64,000 nt of DNA from positions 124,001 to 188,000 of the forward strand of contig VJZX01000001.1 of NCBI GenBank assembly GCA_009663185.1, in the 5' to 3' direction. The translations under genes were made by a program, and so were the position numbers. The stretch comes from Isoptericola halalbus (lineage in GTDB: Bacteria > Actinomycetota > Actinomycetes > Actinomycetales > Cellulomonadaceae). The notes beneath the pieces were generated by a model. That model was not told the origin of the DNA, ran no database searches, and saw only the letters and a list, made by a program, of their open reading frames with translations. Below, piece after piece: positions 27,074-36,595 of the stretch. How positions within the stretch are numbered: position 1 is the stretch's first letter; every line of letters begins with the position of its first letter.

Positions 27074-28747
27074 CTACTCGGCGACGGTCACGCTCTGGGT
27101 GCGCCGCGCCGGGTAGCGGATCTCCTCGACCATCTCCTGGATGTGCTCCGAGGGCGGCGCCGTGAGCTTCGACACCGTGATCATCACGACCAGGTTCACG
27201 ATCGCACCGAGGGTGCCGATGCCCTCCGGGCTGATGCCCATGATGTGCGCGTGGGCCTCGGTGCCGAACACGTCGAGCGTGTAGATCATGTACGACGACG
27301 TGAACACCAGGCCGGCGATCATGCCGGCCGCCGCCCCGATCGCGTTGGCCCGCTTCCAGAAGATCCCCAGGACCAGGATCGGGAAGAAGGTCGACGCCGC
27401 GAGGCCGAAGGCGAAGGCCACCACCTGAGCGACGTAGGCGGGCGGGTTGATGCCGCCGTAGATCGCGACCAGCACCGCCAGACCCATGGCGATGCGGCCC
27501 ACCAACAGGCGCTGGCTCTCGGAGGCCTCCTTCTTCACGACCCGGAAGTACAGGTCGTGCGAGACCGAGGAGGAGATGACCAGGAGCAGGCCCGCCGCCG
27601 TCGACATGGCCGCCGCGAGGCCGCCCGCCGCCACTAGACCGACGATCGGGGCCGGCAGCCCTGCGATCTCGGGCGTGGCCAGCACGAGGATGTCGTTGTT
27701 GACGATGAGGTCCGCGCCGGACCCCTCCTTGTTGCTCAGCGAGCCGATCGTCGTCGCACCCTCGGCCACCGTGACCAGGCCTGTTGCCGCCCAGTTCTGC
27801 ACCCAGGCGGGCAGCGCGTCTGCCGCGACGCCGTGAACACCCTGCATGAGGTTGAGCTTGGTGAACGCGCCGACGGCAGGGGCCGTCGTGTACAGCAGGG
27901 CGATGAAGACCAGCGCCCAGAGTGCCGAGAACCGCGCCCCGCGCACCGACCGCGTGGTGTAGAAGCGGATGATCACGTGCGGCAGGCCGGCCGTTCCGAT
28001 CATGAGCGACATCGTCACCAGGAACACGTCGAGCTGCGGGCGGGCGGTGAACGCCTGGGTGTAGGCGTCGAGCCCGAACTGGGCGCTCATCGCGTCGAGC
28101 TCAGCCAGAATCTGGCCGAAGCTGATCTGGGGGATCGGGATGCCGGTCATCTGCTGCGCGATCGCCACCGCGGGGATGAGGTAGGCGACGATCATCACCG
28201 AGTACTGGGCCACCTGCGTCCAGGTGATGCCCTTCATGCCGCCGAGCACGGCGTACAGGAAGATGATGATCGCCGCGACGATGACGCCGCCGGTGATCTC
28301 GAGGTTGAGGAACCGGCTGAACACGATGCCGCCGCCGCGCATCTGGCCGACCACGTACGTGAAGGACACGATGATCGCCGCGACCGCCGCGATGAGGCGT
28401 ACGTACTCGGCGTACCGGTCGCCCACGAACTCCGGAACGGTGAACTTGCCCCACTTGCGCAGGTACGGCGCAAGCAGCAGCGCCAGCAGCACGTAGCCAC
28501 CGGTCCACCCCATGAGGTAGACCGAGCCGTCGGAGCCGAGGAAGGCGATGAGGCCCGCCATCGAGATGAACGACGCCGCGGACATCCAGTCCGCGGCGAC
28601 CGCGGCGCCGTTGGCGACCGGCGGGATGCCCTGCCCCGCGACGTAGAACCCCGCCGTCTCCTTCACGCGGCTGCGCCACGCGATGTACAGGTAGGCGGCG
28701 AACGTCAGGCCGACGAAGACGAGGGCCCAGACCTGAATCTCGCTCAC
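27074..28747 (-). CDS. sodium/solute symporter (SSS, acetate/organic-acid type)
   Basis: 557 residues and about 13 helices. ADWMSAASFISMAGLI, GGMKGITWTQVAQYSVMI, MIGTAGLPHVIIRFYTT and AAMSTAAGLLLVISSSVSHD are signature blocks of the ActP/VC_2705 branch, whose members import acetate or other monocarboxylates with Na+. The GTG start overlaps the stop of the DUF4212 gene by 4 nt. The pairing of a DUF4212 small subunit with an SSS protein is a known two-gene unit. The substrate is not determined. Confidence 0.9.
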   Translation of the reverse strand: MSEIQVWALVFVGLTFAAYLYIAWRSRVKETAGFYVAGQGIPPVANGAAVAADWMSAASFISMAGLIAFLGSDGSVYLMGWTGGYVLLALLLAPYLRKWGKFTVPEFVGDRYAEYVRLIAAVAAIIVSFTYVVGQMRGGGIVFSRFLNLEITGGVIVAAIIIFLYAVLGGMKGITWTQVAQYSVMIVAYLIPAVAIAQQMTGIPIPQISFGQILAELDAMSAQFGLDAYTQAFTARPQLDVFLVTMSLMIGTAGLPHVIIRFYTTRSVRGARFSALWALVFIALLYTTAPAVGAFTKLNLMQGVHGVAADALPAWVQNWAATGLVTVAEGATTIGSLSNKEGSGADLIVNNDILVLATPEIAGLPAPIVGLVAAGGLAAAMSTAAGLLLVISSSVSHDLYFRVVKKEASESQRLLVGRIAMGLAVLVAIYGGINPPAYVAQVVAFAFGLAASTFFPILVLGIFWKRANAIGAAAGMIAGLVFTSSYMIYTLDVFGTEAHAHIMGISPEGIGTLGAIVNLVVMITVSKLTAPPSEHIQEMVEEIRYPARRTQSVTVAE

Positions 28748-29073
28748 AGCCGGTTCCCCTCTCCGTCACGCTCCGAGACGCCGAACTCGTCGTCGAGCTT
28801 GTCCATGCGCAGCGCGTACACGCCGATGAGCGCCACGAACGTGTAGATCGCGCCCTGCTGCGCGAACCACAGCCCCAGCGGGAACCCGAAGATGACCACG
28901 GTGTTGAGCGGCTCGATGAGCAGGATGCCGCACACGAACGAGACGAAGAACCAGATGCTCAGCAGCACCACCATGAGCCGCAGGTTCTTGCGCCAGTACT
29001 CCTTGCGCCAGCCGTTGACAGGCTGGTGTCCCGGCGGTTCGCCGGGTGCGCTCTCGCGCACAGTGTCGGTCAT
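28744..29073 (-). CDS. DUF4212 small subunit of the symporter
   Basis: 109 residues with two helices (LMVVLLSIWFFVSFVCGILL and FPLGLWFAQQGAIYTFVALI), a cytosolic N-terminus containing NGWRKEYWRKNL and a polar C-terminal tail. This is the pattern of the putative SSS small subunit. The ATG is preferred over upstream starts because GGGAG lies 9 nt before it. It is coupled to the symporter by a GTGA overlap. Confidence 0.88.
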   Translation of the reverse strand: MTDTVRESAPGEPPGHQPVNGWRKEYWRKNLRLMVVLLSIWFFVSFVCGILLIEPLNTVVIFGFPLGLWFAQQGAIYTFVALIGVYALRMDKLDDEFGVSERDGEGNRL

Positions 29074-29350
29074 CTCCGGACGCTCCCTTCGTCGCGTTCC
29101 GCCCCGGGCCTCCTTGCCCAGAGCGCGTCCAGGGCTGTTCATCCGGAGCAAACCGGACGTGTGATGGGCGAGACAAGAGCTTCCTTCCCGACGGCGGCTC
29201 TGCGGTCACGAGCGGTCGTCCCGCGCCGCCGACCGGTGTCGACGCGGGCCACGAACCGCTCGCGGATCGGGACCGACCGCTCACAAGACGGCGCCGACCG
29301 CTGGCGGGATCGACGGCGTCGGGACGCCGTCGCTCACCTAGCATCGGCCC

Positions 29351-29779
29351 ATGGCCTCGACGATGAGCGCGATCGCACCGACCACCCGCAGGCGGGTGCT
29401 TCACCCCGGCAGCATCGGGATGCTCGTGGGCGGCCTGATGGCTGTCGTCGGCTCGCTGCTGCCCTGGGTCATGACGCCACTGGGCGTCGTCTACGGCACC
29501 GCCGGGGGCGGGCTGTGGACCTTGTGTGCCGGCTTCGTCGCCGTGGCCGGTGCGCTCATCAACCACCGGTGGTCCGCCGTTGCGCACTGCGCGGTCGCGG
29601 GCCTCGCGACCACGGGGATCGCCGCCTGGCAGCTCGTCCACCTGGCCACGCTGAGCGCCGCGACCGACTCGTGGGGCCGGCTGCTTCCCAGCATCGGGCT
29701 GGTCATGGTCGCGGGGGCCGGCGTAGTGCTCCTGCGCACCGGCGTGCGCGTGTGGCGCGCGCCCGTGGTCTCCGCATAG
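29351..29779 (+). CDS. four-helix membrane protein of unknown function
   Basis: 142 residues with four predicted helices (GMLVGGLMAVVGSLLPWVM, a segment with WTLCAGFVAVAGALI, one with CAVAGLATTGIAAWQLV, and GLVMVAGAGVVLLRT). There is no clear ribosome binding site before the ATG, so it may be leaderless. I do not recognise the family. It stands 277 nt from the divergent DUF4212 gene; that gap shows no other gene and is likely to hold both promoters. It may share a transcript with the downstream symporter operon, 76 nt away. Confidence 0.6.
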   Translation: MASTMSAIAPTTRRRVLHPGSIGMLVGGLMAVVGSLLPWVMTPLGVVYGTAGGGLWTLCAGFVAVAGALINHRWSAVAHCAVAGLATTGIAAWQLVHLATLSAATDSWGRLLPSIGLVMVAGAGVVLLRTGVRVWRAPVVSA

Positions 29780-29855
29780 ACGGCCGCGCAGACCGGCGGG
29801 ATCGTCGAGACCAGGGGTTTTGGTGGCACCGCGTGACGTCCGTACAGTCTTCGCC

Positions 29856-30185
29856 ATGGACGACGGCGTCGACGGCCGGGACACCCCCGCAGAGGTGGAC
29901 GCGACGTTCCGCACCCTGCGCCGGGTCGCGGTCGGCTACTTCGTCGTGTTCCTCGTGGCGATCGTCGGGTTCCCGCTGCTCGCGATCACGCTCGACTGGT
30001 GGTCCGCGAGCCGCCTCGTGGGTGGGATGAGTCCCGGCTTCCTCATGGCCGCGTTCGGCCTGTACGCGTTCTTCGCGCTCATCGGGATCGCGGCGGCCAG
30101 CCTGTCGAGCGCGGTCGAGGCCCGCATGCTCGGCGGTCCCGGCCCGTCGGGCGACGCGCTCGACGACGCGGACGCGGCGCCGTGA
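29856..30185 (+). CDS. small two-helix partner of the second symporter
   Basis: 109 residues, the same length as the DUF4212 protein at 28.7 kb, with two helices (VGYFVVFLVAIVGFPLLAI and FLMAAFGLYAFFALIGIAAA) and an acidic C-terminus. It is comparable to DUF485/DUF4212-type symporter subunits but shares little sequence with its neighbour. Its TGA overlaps the GTG of the symporter gene. A role in stabilising or regulating that transporter is inferred from architecture. Confidence 0.65.
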   Translation: MDDGVDGRDTPAEVDATFRTLRRVAVGYFVVFLVAIVGFPLLAITLDWWSASRLVGGMSPGFLMAAFGLYAFFALIGIAAASLSSAVEARMLGGPGPSGDALDDADAAP

Positions 30186-31885
30186 ACCTGCCCAGCGCCG
30201 CGGTCCTCGCCCTCGTCCTCGCTCTCGTGGCGGCCGTCGCCATCGCGATGCGCCCGCGCGGCACGTCGACGGTCGACTTCTACCTGGCGGGTCAGCGCGT
30301 CGGGGTCGTGACCAACGCGTGGGCCATCTGCGGCGACTACTTCTCCGCCGCGTCCTTCCTCGGCGTCGCCGCGGCCGTGTACGTCTCGGGGCTCGACGGC
30401 GCGTGGTACGCCGTGGGGTTCGCCGCCGGGTTCGTGCCCGTGCTGCTGTTCGTCGCGGCCCCGCTGCGCCGTTTCGGCGAGTTCTCGATCCCCGACTTCC
30501 TCGGTCGGCGCCTCGGCTCGGAGCGCGTGCGGCTCGTGGCGGTCGGCGTCGTGCAGCTCGTCATCCTCTCCTACCTCGTGCCGCAGGGCGTCGGCAGCGG
30601 CATCACCTGGCAGCTGCTCGTGGGCCAAGGCGTCGCCGGCCTGTCTCCGTACGCGACCGGCGTCCTGGTCTCGACGACGGTCGTCGCCGGGCTCGTCGCC
30701 TTCGGCGGGATGCGCGGCACCACGTGGACCCAGGCGGTGCAGTTCCTCCTGCTGCTGGCGGCGCTGGTGTGGCTCGCCGCGGTCGTGCTCGGCGAGGGCT
30801 TCCGCTACGGCGACGCCGTGGCCGGCCTCTCCGAGGCGCCGCTGACCAATCCCACGCTCGGTGCCGACGGCTGGCTGCTCGGCACCGAGCCGAACCAGAT
30901 CCACCCGGGCGAGCAGGCCTCGTTCGGCGAGCCCGGCGCACGATACGGCGGCGTGGGCCAGTTCGCGCTCATCGTGACGCTCGCGCTGGGCACCGCGGGC
31001 CTTCCGCACGTGATGAACCGCTACTTCACGAGCCCCACCGGCACCGCCGCACGCACGACGACCGTGTGGGTCCTGTGCCTCGCCGGCCTCTTCTACGCGC
31101 TGGCCGTCATGCTCGGCACGGCGGCGCGCGAGCTCATCCCGGGCGCGGTCGACGACCACCCCTGGCTGCGCGAGCTCACCGTCGACGGTGTCCTGCGCGT
31201 CCCCGAGCACGCCTTGCCGGTCCTCGGCCGCATCTACGGCGGCGACGCGGGTCTCGGGATCGTCGCGGCCGGTGCGCTCATCGCCGTGATGTCGACGATC
31301 GCGGGCCTGCTGCTCGCCTCGGCCGCCTCGTGGGGGCACGACGTCTACGAGCGCCACATCAACCCGCGCGCCACGCAGCGCCAGGCGGTCTCCGCGGGCC
31401 GCGTGACGACGCTCGTGGCGGCGTGCGCGGCCGCTGCGCTCGCGCTGAGCATGGGGCCGGACGCGTTCAGCTCCGTCACGTCGTCCATCGTGGCGACCAT
31501 GGTCACCTGGGCCTTCGCGGTGGCAGGGTCGGCGCTGACGCCGGTCTTCGTGCTGGCGATCTGGTGGCGCGGCACGACGGCGGCAGGCGCCGTCGCGGGC
31601 ATGGTCACGGGGACCGCGCTCGCCGTGGCGATGTTCGTGACCGGCACGGTCGCCGACCTCCCGCTCGTGGGCGAGGTGCTCGTGACGCCGACGATCGTCG
31701 CGGCGCCGGTCGCAGGCGCCGTGACGGTCCTCGTCTCGCGGCGCAGCCGCGTGCCCGACGACGTCGAGCGGGCATGGTCGATCATGCACGGGACGGCGGC
31801 CGACCGGCACGCCGAACGCCTCGCCCGGCTCACGGTCGCCGAGGGGCGCCGAGGGAAGGGACGGTGGCGACGTGCGGGGCGGTAG
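30182..31885 (+). CDS. sodium/solute symporter (SSS), second copy
   Basis: 567 residues and about 13 helices. GDYFSAASFLGVAAAVYVSG, FGGMRGTTWTQAVQFLLLLA, LGTAGLPHVMNRYFT and AVMSTIAGLLLASAASWGHD are the same SSS blocks as in the 27.1-kb gene, but the loops differ and this copy has a longer luminal loop (GADGWLLGTEPNQIHPGEQA). It lies between its small partner and a LytS-type kinase gene that overlaps its end by 14 nt. Monocarboxylate uptake controlled by that kinase is a reasonable guess, since LytS-like systems sense pyruvate or related acids in other bacteria. Confidence 0.88.
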   Translation: MNLPSAAVLALVLALVAAVAIAMRPRGTSTVDFYLAGQRVGVVTNAWAICGDYFSAASFLGVAAAVYVSGLDGAWYAVGFAAGFVPVLLFVAAPLRRFGEFSIPDFLGRRLGSERVRLVAVGVVQLVILSYLVPQGVGSGITWQLLVGQGVAGLSPYATGVLVSTTVVAGLVAFGGMRGTTWTQAVQFLLLLAALVWLAAVVLGEGFRYGDAVAGLSEAPLTNPTLGADGWLLGTEPNQIHPGEQASFGEPGARYGGVGQFALIVTLALGTAGLPHVMNRYFTSPTGTAARTTTVWVLCLAGLFYALAVMLGTAARELIPGAVDDHPWLRELTVDGVLRVPEHALPVLGRIYGGDAGLGIVAAGALIAVMSTIAGLLLASAASWGHDVYERHINPRATQRQAVSAGRVTTLVAACAAAALALSMGPDAFSSVTSSIVATMVTWAFAVAGSALTPVFVLAIWWRGTTAAGAVAGMVTGTALAVAMFVTGTVADLPLVGEVLVTPTIVAAPVAGAVTVLVSRRSRVPDDVERAWSIMHGTAADRHAERLARLTVAEGRRGKGRWRRAGR

Positions 31886-33185
31886 CCAGCCGCTGGCGGT
31901 GGCGCTCGCGGCCGTTTGGGCGGTCGTGTACCTCGTGACGCAGGTGCTCGTCCACCCGCCGCTCGGCATGCTCGCGACCCTGGCGATCGGCGTCGTGCTC
32001 TCGACCGCCGTCGTGCTCGGGTACCCGTCCGCCCTGCGCGGGCCCCGTGTCTCCCGCTTGGGGTCGCCGCGGCCGCCGGACCCCCGGGGCGTCCGCTCGG
32101 GGCTCGCGATCGCCGACGCCGGCCGGTCGATGCCGCTGCGCTCGGGGCTGACGCCCGACGCGGCGCGTCGCACCGCCGAGCTCATCCGCCCGCTGCTGGG
32201 CGGCGACGCGATCGCGATCACCGACACGGTGCAGGTGCTCGCGTTCGTCGGGCACGGCGCCGACCACCACCGGGTCGGCGGCGCGCTGCAGACCAAGGTG
32301 TCCCGCAAGGCGATCGACAAAGGACGCACCGTCGTCGTGCACGGGCGCGACGACATCGGCTGCCCCGAGCCGGGCTGCCCGCTGCAGACCGCCGTCGTCG
32401 CGCCGCTCGCCATCGGCGAGCGCGTGGTGGGCGCGCTCAAGGTCTACCGCGTGCACGACGAGCCTGCTCCGCGCGTCCTCGTGGAGGACATGGCGAGCAT
32501 GCTGTCGCTGCACCTCGAGCTCGCCGAGATGGACCGCGAGCGCCACCTCGCCGCGGACGCTCGCCTCGACGCGCTGCGGGCCCAGATCAATCCCCACTTC
32601 CTGTTCAACGTCCTCAACACGATCGCGTCCAAGGCGCGCACCGACCCGGAGGAGGCGCGCCAGCTCCTGCTGCGCCTGTCCGACTTCTTCCGCTACGCCG
32701 TGCGCCAGGACGGGCACTTCGCCGAGTTCGCGCAGGAGTACTTCTTCGTCCGCACGTACCTCTCGCTCGAGCAGGCCCGCTACGGGGACCGGCTGCGTGT
32801 CCGGTACGACATCGACCCGCAGGTGCTCACCACGCGGGTGCCCGTGCTGACGATCCAGCCGCTGGTCGAGAACGCGGTCAAGCACGGGATCGCCGACAAG
32901 GTCTCGGGCGGCACGATCCGCCTGCGCGCCCGCGTCGACCCGCTGACCCGCACGACGTCGATCCGGGTGAGCGACGACGGCGTCGGCATGCCGCCCGAGG
33001 TGCTCGCGCGGCTGACCGCCGGCGAGCGCCCCGGGGGCGCCGAGGAGCGCGACCGGCACGGCGGCGTCGGGCTGTGGAACATCTCGCAGCGCCTGTCGAC
33101 CTTGTTCGGCGAGCGGTACTCGCTCGACGTCGAGTCCGACCCCGGGCACGGAACGACCGTGGACCTGCGGATCCCGCTAAGGTGA
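31872..33185 (+). CDS. LytS-type sensor histidine kinase
   Basis: 437 residues: two helices at the N-terminus (LAVALAAVWAVVYLVTQVLV, and LGMLATLAIGVVLSTAVVLG), a GAF-like sensor around 95-215 with ALQTKVSRKAID and ALKVYRVHDE, the HisKA_2-like LRAQINPHFLFNVLNTIASK with the phospho-accepting His near residue 243, and an HATPase domain ending DDGVGMPPEVL and GGVGLWNISQRL. The membrane part is short compared with LytS (which has more helices), so sensing is probably cytoplasmic. It overlaps the symporter gene and precedes the LytTR regulator after 5 nt. Confidence 0.9.
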   Translation: MRGGSQPLAVALAAVWAVVYLVTQVLVHPPLGMLATLAIGVVLSTAVVLGYPSALRGPRVSRLGSPRPPDPRGVRSGLAIADAGRSMPLRSGLTPDAARRTAELIRPLLGGDAIAITDTVQVLAFVGHGADHHRVGGALQTKVSRKAIDKGRTVVVHGRDDIGCPEPGCPLQTAVVAPLAIGERVVGALKVYRVHDEPAPRVLVEDMASMLSLHLELAEMDRERHLAADARLDALRAQINPHFLFNVLNTIASKARTDPEEARQLLLRLSDFFRYAVRQDGHFAEFAQEYFFVRTYLSLEQARYGDRLRVRYDIDPQVLTTRVPVLTIQPLVENAVKHGIADKVSGGTIRLRARVDPLTRTTSIRVSDDGVGMPPEVLARLTAGERPGGAEERDRHGGVGLWNISQRLSTLFGERYSLDVESDPGHGTTVDLRIPLR

Positions 33186-33190
33186 CGCCG

Positions 33191-33958
33191 ATGCGACCGC
33201 GAGCCCTCATCGTCGACGACGAGGCCCCCGCCCGGGCCGAGCTGCGCTACCTCCTGGAGGAGGTCGGCGGCGTCCAGGTGGTCGGCGAGGCCACGAACGG
33301 CGAGGAGGCCCTGCTGCTGCTCGGGTCGCTCGACTACGACCTCGTGCTGCTCGACGTGCGCATGCCCGGCGGGTCCGGGCTCGAGGTCGCCCGGGCGCTG
33401 CGCGACCTGCCCCGCCGGCCGCAGGTCATCTTCACCACCGCCTACCCCGACCACGCGGTCGACGCGTTCGACCTCGCCGCCGCCGACTACCTCGTCAAGC
33501 CGTTCGACGCCGACCGGCTGCGCCGCGCGCTCCAGCGCGCGCTCGCGCACGCCGAGCCGCAGGCGGACTCGTCCCCGGCCGACGAACCCCCGGCCGTGCC
33601 CGCACCGCCGCCGTCCGACGTCGAGCCGCTCGTGCGCATCCCCGTGACCAAGGACGGTCGCACGGTGCTGGTCGACGGCGCCGCGATCGTCTACGCGAGC
33701 GCCGCGCGCGGGTACTCCTACCTCAAGCTGGCCGACGAGCGGCTGCTCGTGACGTTCTCTCTCAACGAGCTCGAGCGCCGCCTGCGCGGGCACTTCTTCC
33801 GCACGCACCGGTCTTACCTGGTCAACCTCGACCACGTGCGCGAGCTGGTCCCGGACTTCCAGGGCTCGCTCGTGCTCGTCATGGACGACCGGCAGCGCAG
33901 CCGGGTCGAGGTGTCGCGCCGGCACGCGCGTGAGCTGCGCCGCCGGCTCGGGCTCTGA
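33191..33958 (+). CDS. LytTR-type response regulator
   Basis: 255 residues. The receiver domain has DDE (9-11), Asp55 in VLLDVRMP as phosphorylation site, TTAYP and the KPFD loop; after a Pro-rich linker, the LytTR DNA-binding domain carries FFRTHRSYLVNLDHVRELV and a SRRHARELRRRLG tail. It probably controls the symporter operon. AAGG is 8 nt before the chosen ATG; a GTG at 33182 is another in-frame start. It is the last gene of the operon. Confidence 0.92.
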   Translation: MRPRALIVDDEAPARAELRYLLEEVGGVQVVGEATNGEEALLLLGSLDYDLVLLDVRMPGGSGLEVARALRDLPRRPQVIFTTAYPDHAVDAFDLAAADYLVKPFDADRLRRALQRALAHAEPQADSSPADEPPAVPAPPPSDVEPLVRIPVTKDGRTVLVDGAAIVYASAARGYSYLKLADERLLVTFSLNELERRLRGHFFRTHRSYLVNLDHVRELVPDFQGSLVLVMDDRQRSRVEVSRRHARELRRRLGL

Positions 33959-33989
33959 GGGTGCCCCGGCCTATCGCTAGGCTGGCGGC

Positions 33990-34754
33990 ATGACCTCCCC
34001 CACCTCCCCGGCCGCCGTCGTGCGCGCCGACGGCCGTGCCCCCGACCAGCTGCGCCCCGTGCGGATCACCCGCGGGTGGCTCGACTCCGCCGAGGGCTCG
34101 GTGCTCGTCGAGTTCGGCCGCACGCGCGTCCTGTGCGCGGCGTCGTTCACCGAGGGCGTCCCGCGCTGGAAGAAGGGCTCGGGCGAGGGCTGGGTCACCG
34201 CGGAGTACTCGATGCTGCCCCGCGCGACGAACGAGCGCAGCCAGCGCGAGTCGGTGAAGGGCCGGATCGGCGGGCGCACGCACGAGATCTCGCGCCTCAT
34301 CGGCCGCGCGCTGCGCGCTGTCGTCGACGTGGGCGCGCTCGGCGAGAACACGATCGTGCTCGACTGCGACGTCCTGCAGGCCGACGGCGGCACGCGCACC
34401 GCGGCGATCACCGGCGCCTACGTTGCGCTCGCCGACGCCGTCGCGTGGGGCGCACGGCACGGGCACGTCACGGGCGGCAAGCAGGTCCTGACCGACTCGG
34501 TCGCCGCGGTGAGCGTCGGGATCATCGACGGGGTCCCGATGCTCGACCTGCCGTACGTCGAGGACGTGCGGGCCGAGACCGACATGAACGTCGTGACCAC
34601 CGGGTCGGGCGCGTTCGTCGAGGTACAGGGCACGGCCGAGCACGCGCCGTTCGACCGCGGCGAGCTCGACGCACTGCTCGACCTCGCCGTGGCCGGCACG
34701 GCCGAGCTCACCAAGCTTCAGCAGGAGGCGTTGGCCCAGGAGCTCGAGCGGTGA
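33990..34754 (+). CDS. rph: ribonuclease PH
   Basis: Phosphorolytic 3'-5' exonuclease that trims tRNA 3' ends. It has 254 residues, the usual length, with [50 protein letters not shown] and [20 protein letters not shown]. The ATG is 32 nt after the LytTR gene. It is followed with GTGA overlap by rdgB, as in the Mycobacterium rphA-Rv1341 pair. Confidence 0.96.
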   Translation: MTSPTSPAAVVRADGRAPDQLRPVRITRGWLDSAEGSVLVEFGRTRVLCAASFTEGVPRWKKGSGEGWVTAEYSMLPRATNERSQRESVKGRIGGRTHEISRLIGRALRAVVDVGALGENTIVLDCDVLQADGGTRTAAITGAYVALADAVAWGARHGHVTGGKQVLTDSVAAVSVGIIDGVPMLDLPYVEDVRAETDMNVVTTGSGAFVEVQGTAEHAPFDRGELDALLDLAVAGTAELTKLQQEALAQELER

Positions 34755-35404
34755 CTCCTGGCTCGACCGCCCGCCTGGTGATGGCGACGCACAACCGCAA
34801 GAAGCTCGCCGAGCTGCTCGCGGTCCTGCGTGCGCAGCCGGGGCTCGACGCGCTGGGGGACGACGCGATCGCGAGCGCGGCGGACCTCGGGGTGCCAGCG
34901 CCCGTCGAGGACGGTGTGACGTTCGCCGAGAACGCGCTCCTCAAGGCGCGCGCCCTGGCGTCCGCGACCGGCCTGCCCGCCGTCGCGGACGACTCGGGGC
35001 TCGCGGTCGACGCGCTCGGCGGGGCGCCCGGCATCTTCTCGGCGCGCTGGGCCGGGCGGCACGGCGACGACGTCGCGAACCTCGAGCTCCTTCTGGCCCA
35101 GCTCGCCGACGTGCGGCCCGAGCACCGCGGCGCCGCGTTCGTGTGCGCGGCCGCGCTCGTCACGCCGGACGGACGCGAGGAGGTCCGCACGGGCGAGATG
35201 CGCGGGGTGCTGGTGACCGAGCCCCGCGGGACGAACGGGTTCGGGTACGACCCGATCCTCGTTCCGGCCGAGCAACCGCCCGGGCCCGACGGCGGGCCGG
35301 GGACGCGCACGTCGGCCGAGCTCTCCGGTGCGGAGAAGAACGCGATCAGCCACCGGGGCAAGGCGCTACGCGCCCTCGCCCCCGCGATCGCAGCGGCCCT
35401 CTAG
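34751..35404 (+). CDS. rdgB: non-canonical purine NTP pyrophosphatase (RdgB/HAM1)
   Basis: 217 residues. It hydrolyses dITP, XTP and ITP to the monophosphates. [58 protein letters not shown] and NGFGYDPIL are diagnostic, and the last helix ends [12 protein letters not shown]. The GTG start overlaps the rph stop. The 3' end overlaps the convergent DUF3054 gene by 59 nt. Confidence 0.95.
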   Translation: MTPGSTARLVMATHNRKKLAELLAVLRAQPGLDALGDDAIASAADLGVPAPVEDGVTFAENALLKARALASATGLPAVADDSGLAVDALGGAPGIFSARWAGRHGDDVANLELLLAQLADVRPEHRGAAFVCAAALVTPDGREEVRTGEMRGVLVTEPRGTNGFGYDPILVPAEQPPGPDGGPGTRTSAELSGAEKNAISHRGKALRALAPAIAAAL

Positions 35405-35792
35405 CGTTGGTGCCGTGGCGCGTGAGGAGGGCGACGAGGAGTCGCCAGCCCAGCATGGCCGCGGCGAGGAAGATGGCGGTCACGATCGCGAAGCTCACGG
35501 CGAACCCGCCCCCGAAGAGGGGCCGCAGCACCAGACCGAGCGCCACGGTCGCGAACCACACCGCGACGCCGGTCGGCCACGGCCGGGCGGGCGCCCGCCA
35601 CCCGCGGGAGGCGACCCAGCCGACCACCAGGCCCACGAGGAATGGCAGCGTCACGAGCAGCACGCCCCCCGCGGAGCCCGCCGACCGATGGCTCGCCGTA
35701 CCCACGAGCGTGAACACGAGGACGCACACGACGTCCGCCACGACGGCCCGCCACACCTGCTTGCGCACGATCAGCTCCCTTACGTCAGTCAC
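35346..35792 (-). CDS. DUF3054 membrane protein
   Basis: 148 residues with four helices (VVADVVCVLVFTLVG, VLLVTLPFLVGLVVGWVA, VWFATVALGLVLRPLFGG and FAIVTAIFLAAAMLGWRLLV), the DUF3054 pattern. The mycobacterial counterpart in the same neighbourhood is Rv1342c. The GTG overlaps the stop of the MBL hydrolase gene (GTGA). Its last 20 codons are antisense to the end of rdgB. Function unknown. Confidence 0.8.
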   Translation of the reverse strand: MTDVRELIVRKQVWRAVVADVVCVLVFTLVGTASHRSAGSAGGVLLVTLPFLVGLVVGWVASRGWRAPARPWPTGVAVWFATVALGLVLRPLFGGGFAVSFAIVTAIFLAAAMLGWRLLVALLTRHGTNARGPLRSRGRGRVAPCPGG

Positions 35793-36595
35793 AGCTCGTA
35801 GACGCCGCCGGGCACGGCGGCCTCGAGCGGGCCGGTGTACTGCTCGCGTGCTTCGGCGATCGTGACCTCGGGGTCGCTCCAGGACGTCATGTGCGTGAGC
35901 ACCACGCGCTTCGCACCGGCGGCCGCGGCGACCTTGCCCGCACGCCGCCCGGTGAGGTGGATGCCGCGCTCGACGACGTCGTCGCGCCCCTCCTGGAACG
36001 CGGCCTCGCACAGCAGCAGGTCGACGTCGCGCGACGCCTCGACGAGAGGCTCGCAGTAGTCCGTGTCCCCGGAGAAGACGAGCGTCGCCGTCTCCCCCGG
36101 GCGCAGCGACGACGGACCCGTGACCCGCACGCCGTACGCCTCGACGGGGTGGAAGACCTCGAACGGCTCGATGGTCAGGGGGCCTACCTGCACGGGCACG
36201 CCGGGCCGCCAGGTGCGGAAGTCGTACTCGGCGTCCATCGTCTCGCCCGGGTCGAGCCCGTACATGGCCGCGGCGCGCTCGCGCGTGCCCGCCGGCCCGT
36301 ACACGGGCAGGTGACGCGTCACGCCGGTGCGGGTGCCCCCGCGCTCCGGGTGGTACTTGAGGTACACGTACAGCCCCGACAGGTCGGCGCAGTGGTCGGG
36401 GTGCAGGTGCGACAGCCCGACGGCGTCGAGGTCCGCGGGGTCGACGTACCGCTGCAGCGCGCCCAGGCCGCCGTTGCCCAGGTCGAGCACCACGCTCCAG
36501 TCGCGCTCGCCGTCGTACGCCTGCACGAGATAGGTCGAGGCGGGCGAGTCCGGGCCCGGGAAGGAGCCGGACACGCCGACGGTGACGAGCCTCAT
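35789..36595 (-). CDS. MBL-fold hydrolase, Rv1339-like (cyclic nucleotide phosphodiesterase candidate)
   Basis: 268 residues. The metal-binding SHLHPDHC motif (H63, H65, D67, H68) and VFSGDTDYC and [10 protein letters not shown] (later His/Asp ligands) mark a beta-lactamase fold of the RNase Z/CpdP-like group. The position beside murI, rph and rdgB matches Mycobacterium Rv1339, which lowers cAMP; that function is carried over by synteny and not proven here. The ATG overlaps the murI stop (ATGA). Confidence 0.82.
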   Translation of the reverse strand: MRLVTVGVSGSFPGPDSPASTYLVQAYDGERDWSVVLDLGNGGLGALQRYVDPADLDAVGLSHLHPDHCADLSGLYVYLKYHPERGGTRTGVTRHLPVYGPAGTRERAAAMYGLDPGETMDAEYDFRTWRPGVPVQVGPLTIEPFEVFHPVEAYGVRVTGPSSLRPGETATLVFSGDTDYCEPLVEASRDVDLLLCEAAFQEGRDDVVERGIHLTGRRAGKVAAAAGAKRVVLTHMTSWSDPEVTIAEAREQYTGPLEAAVPGGVYEL

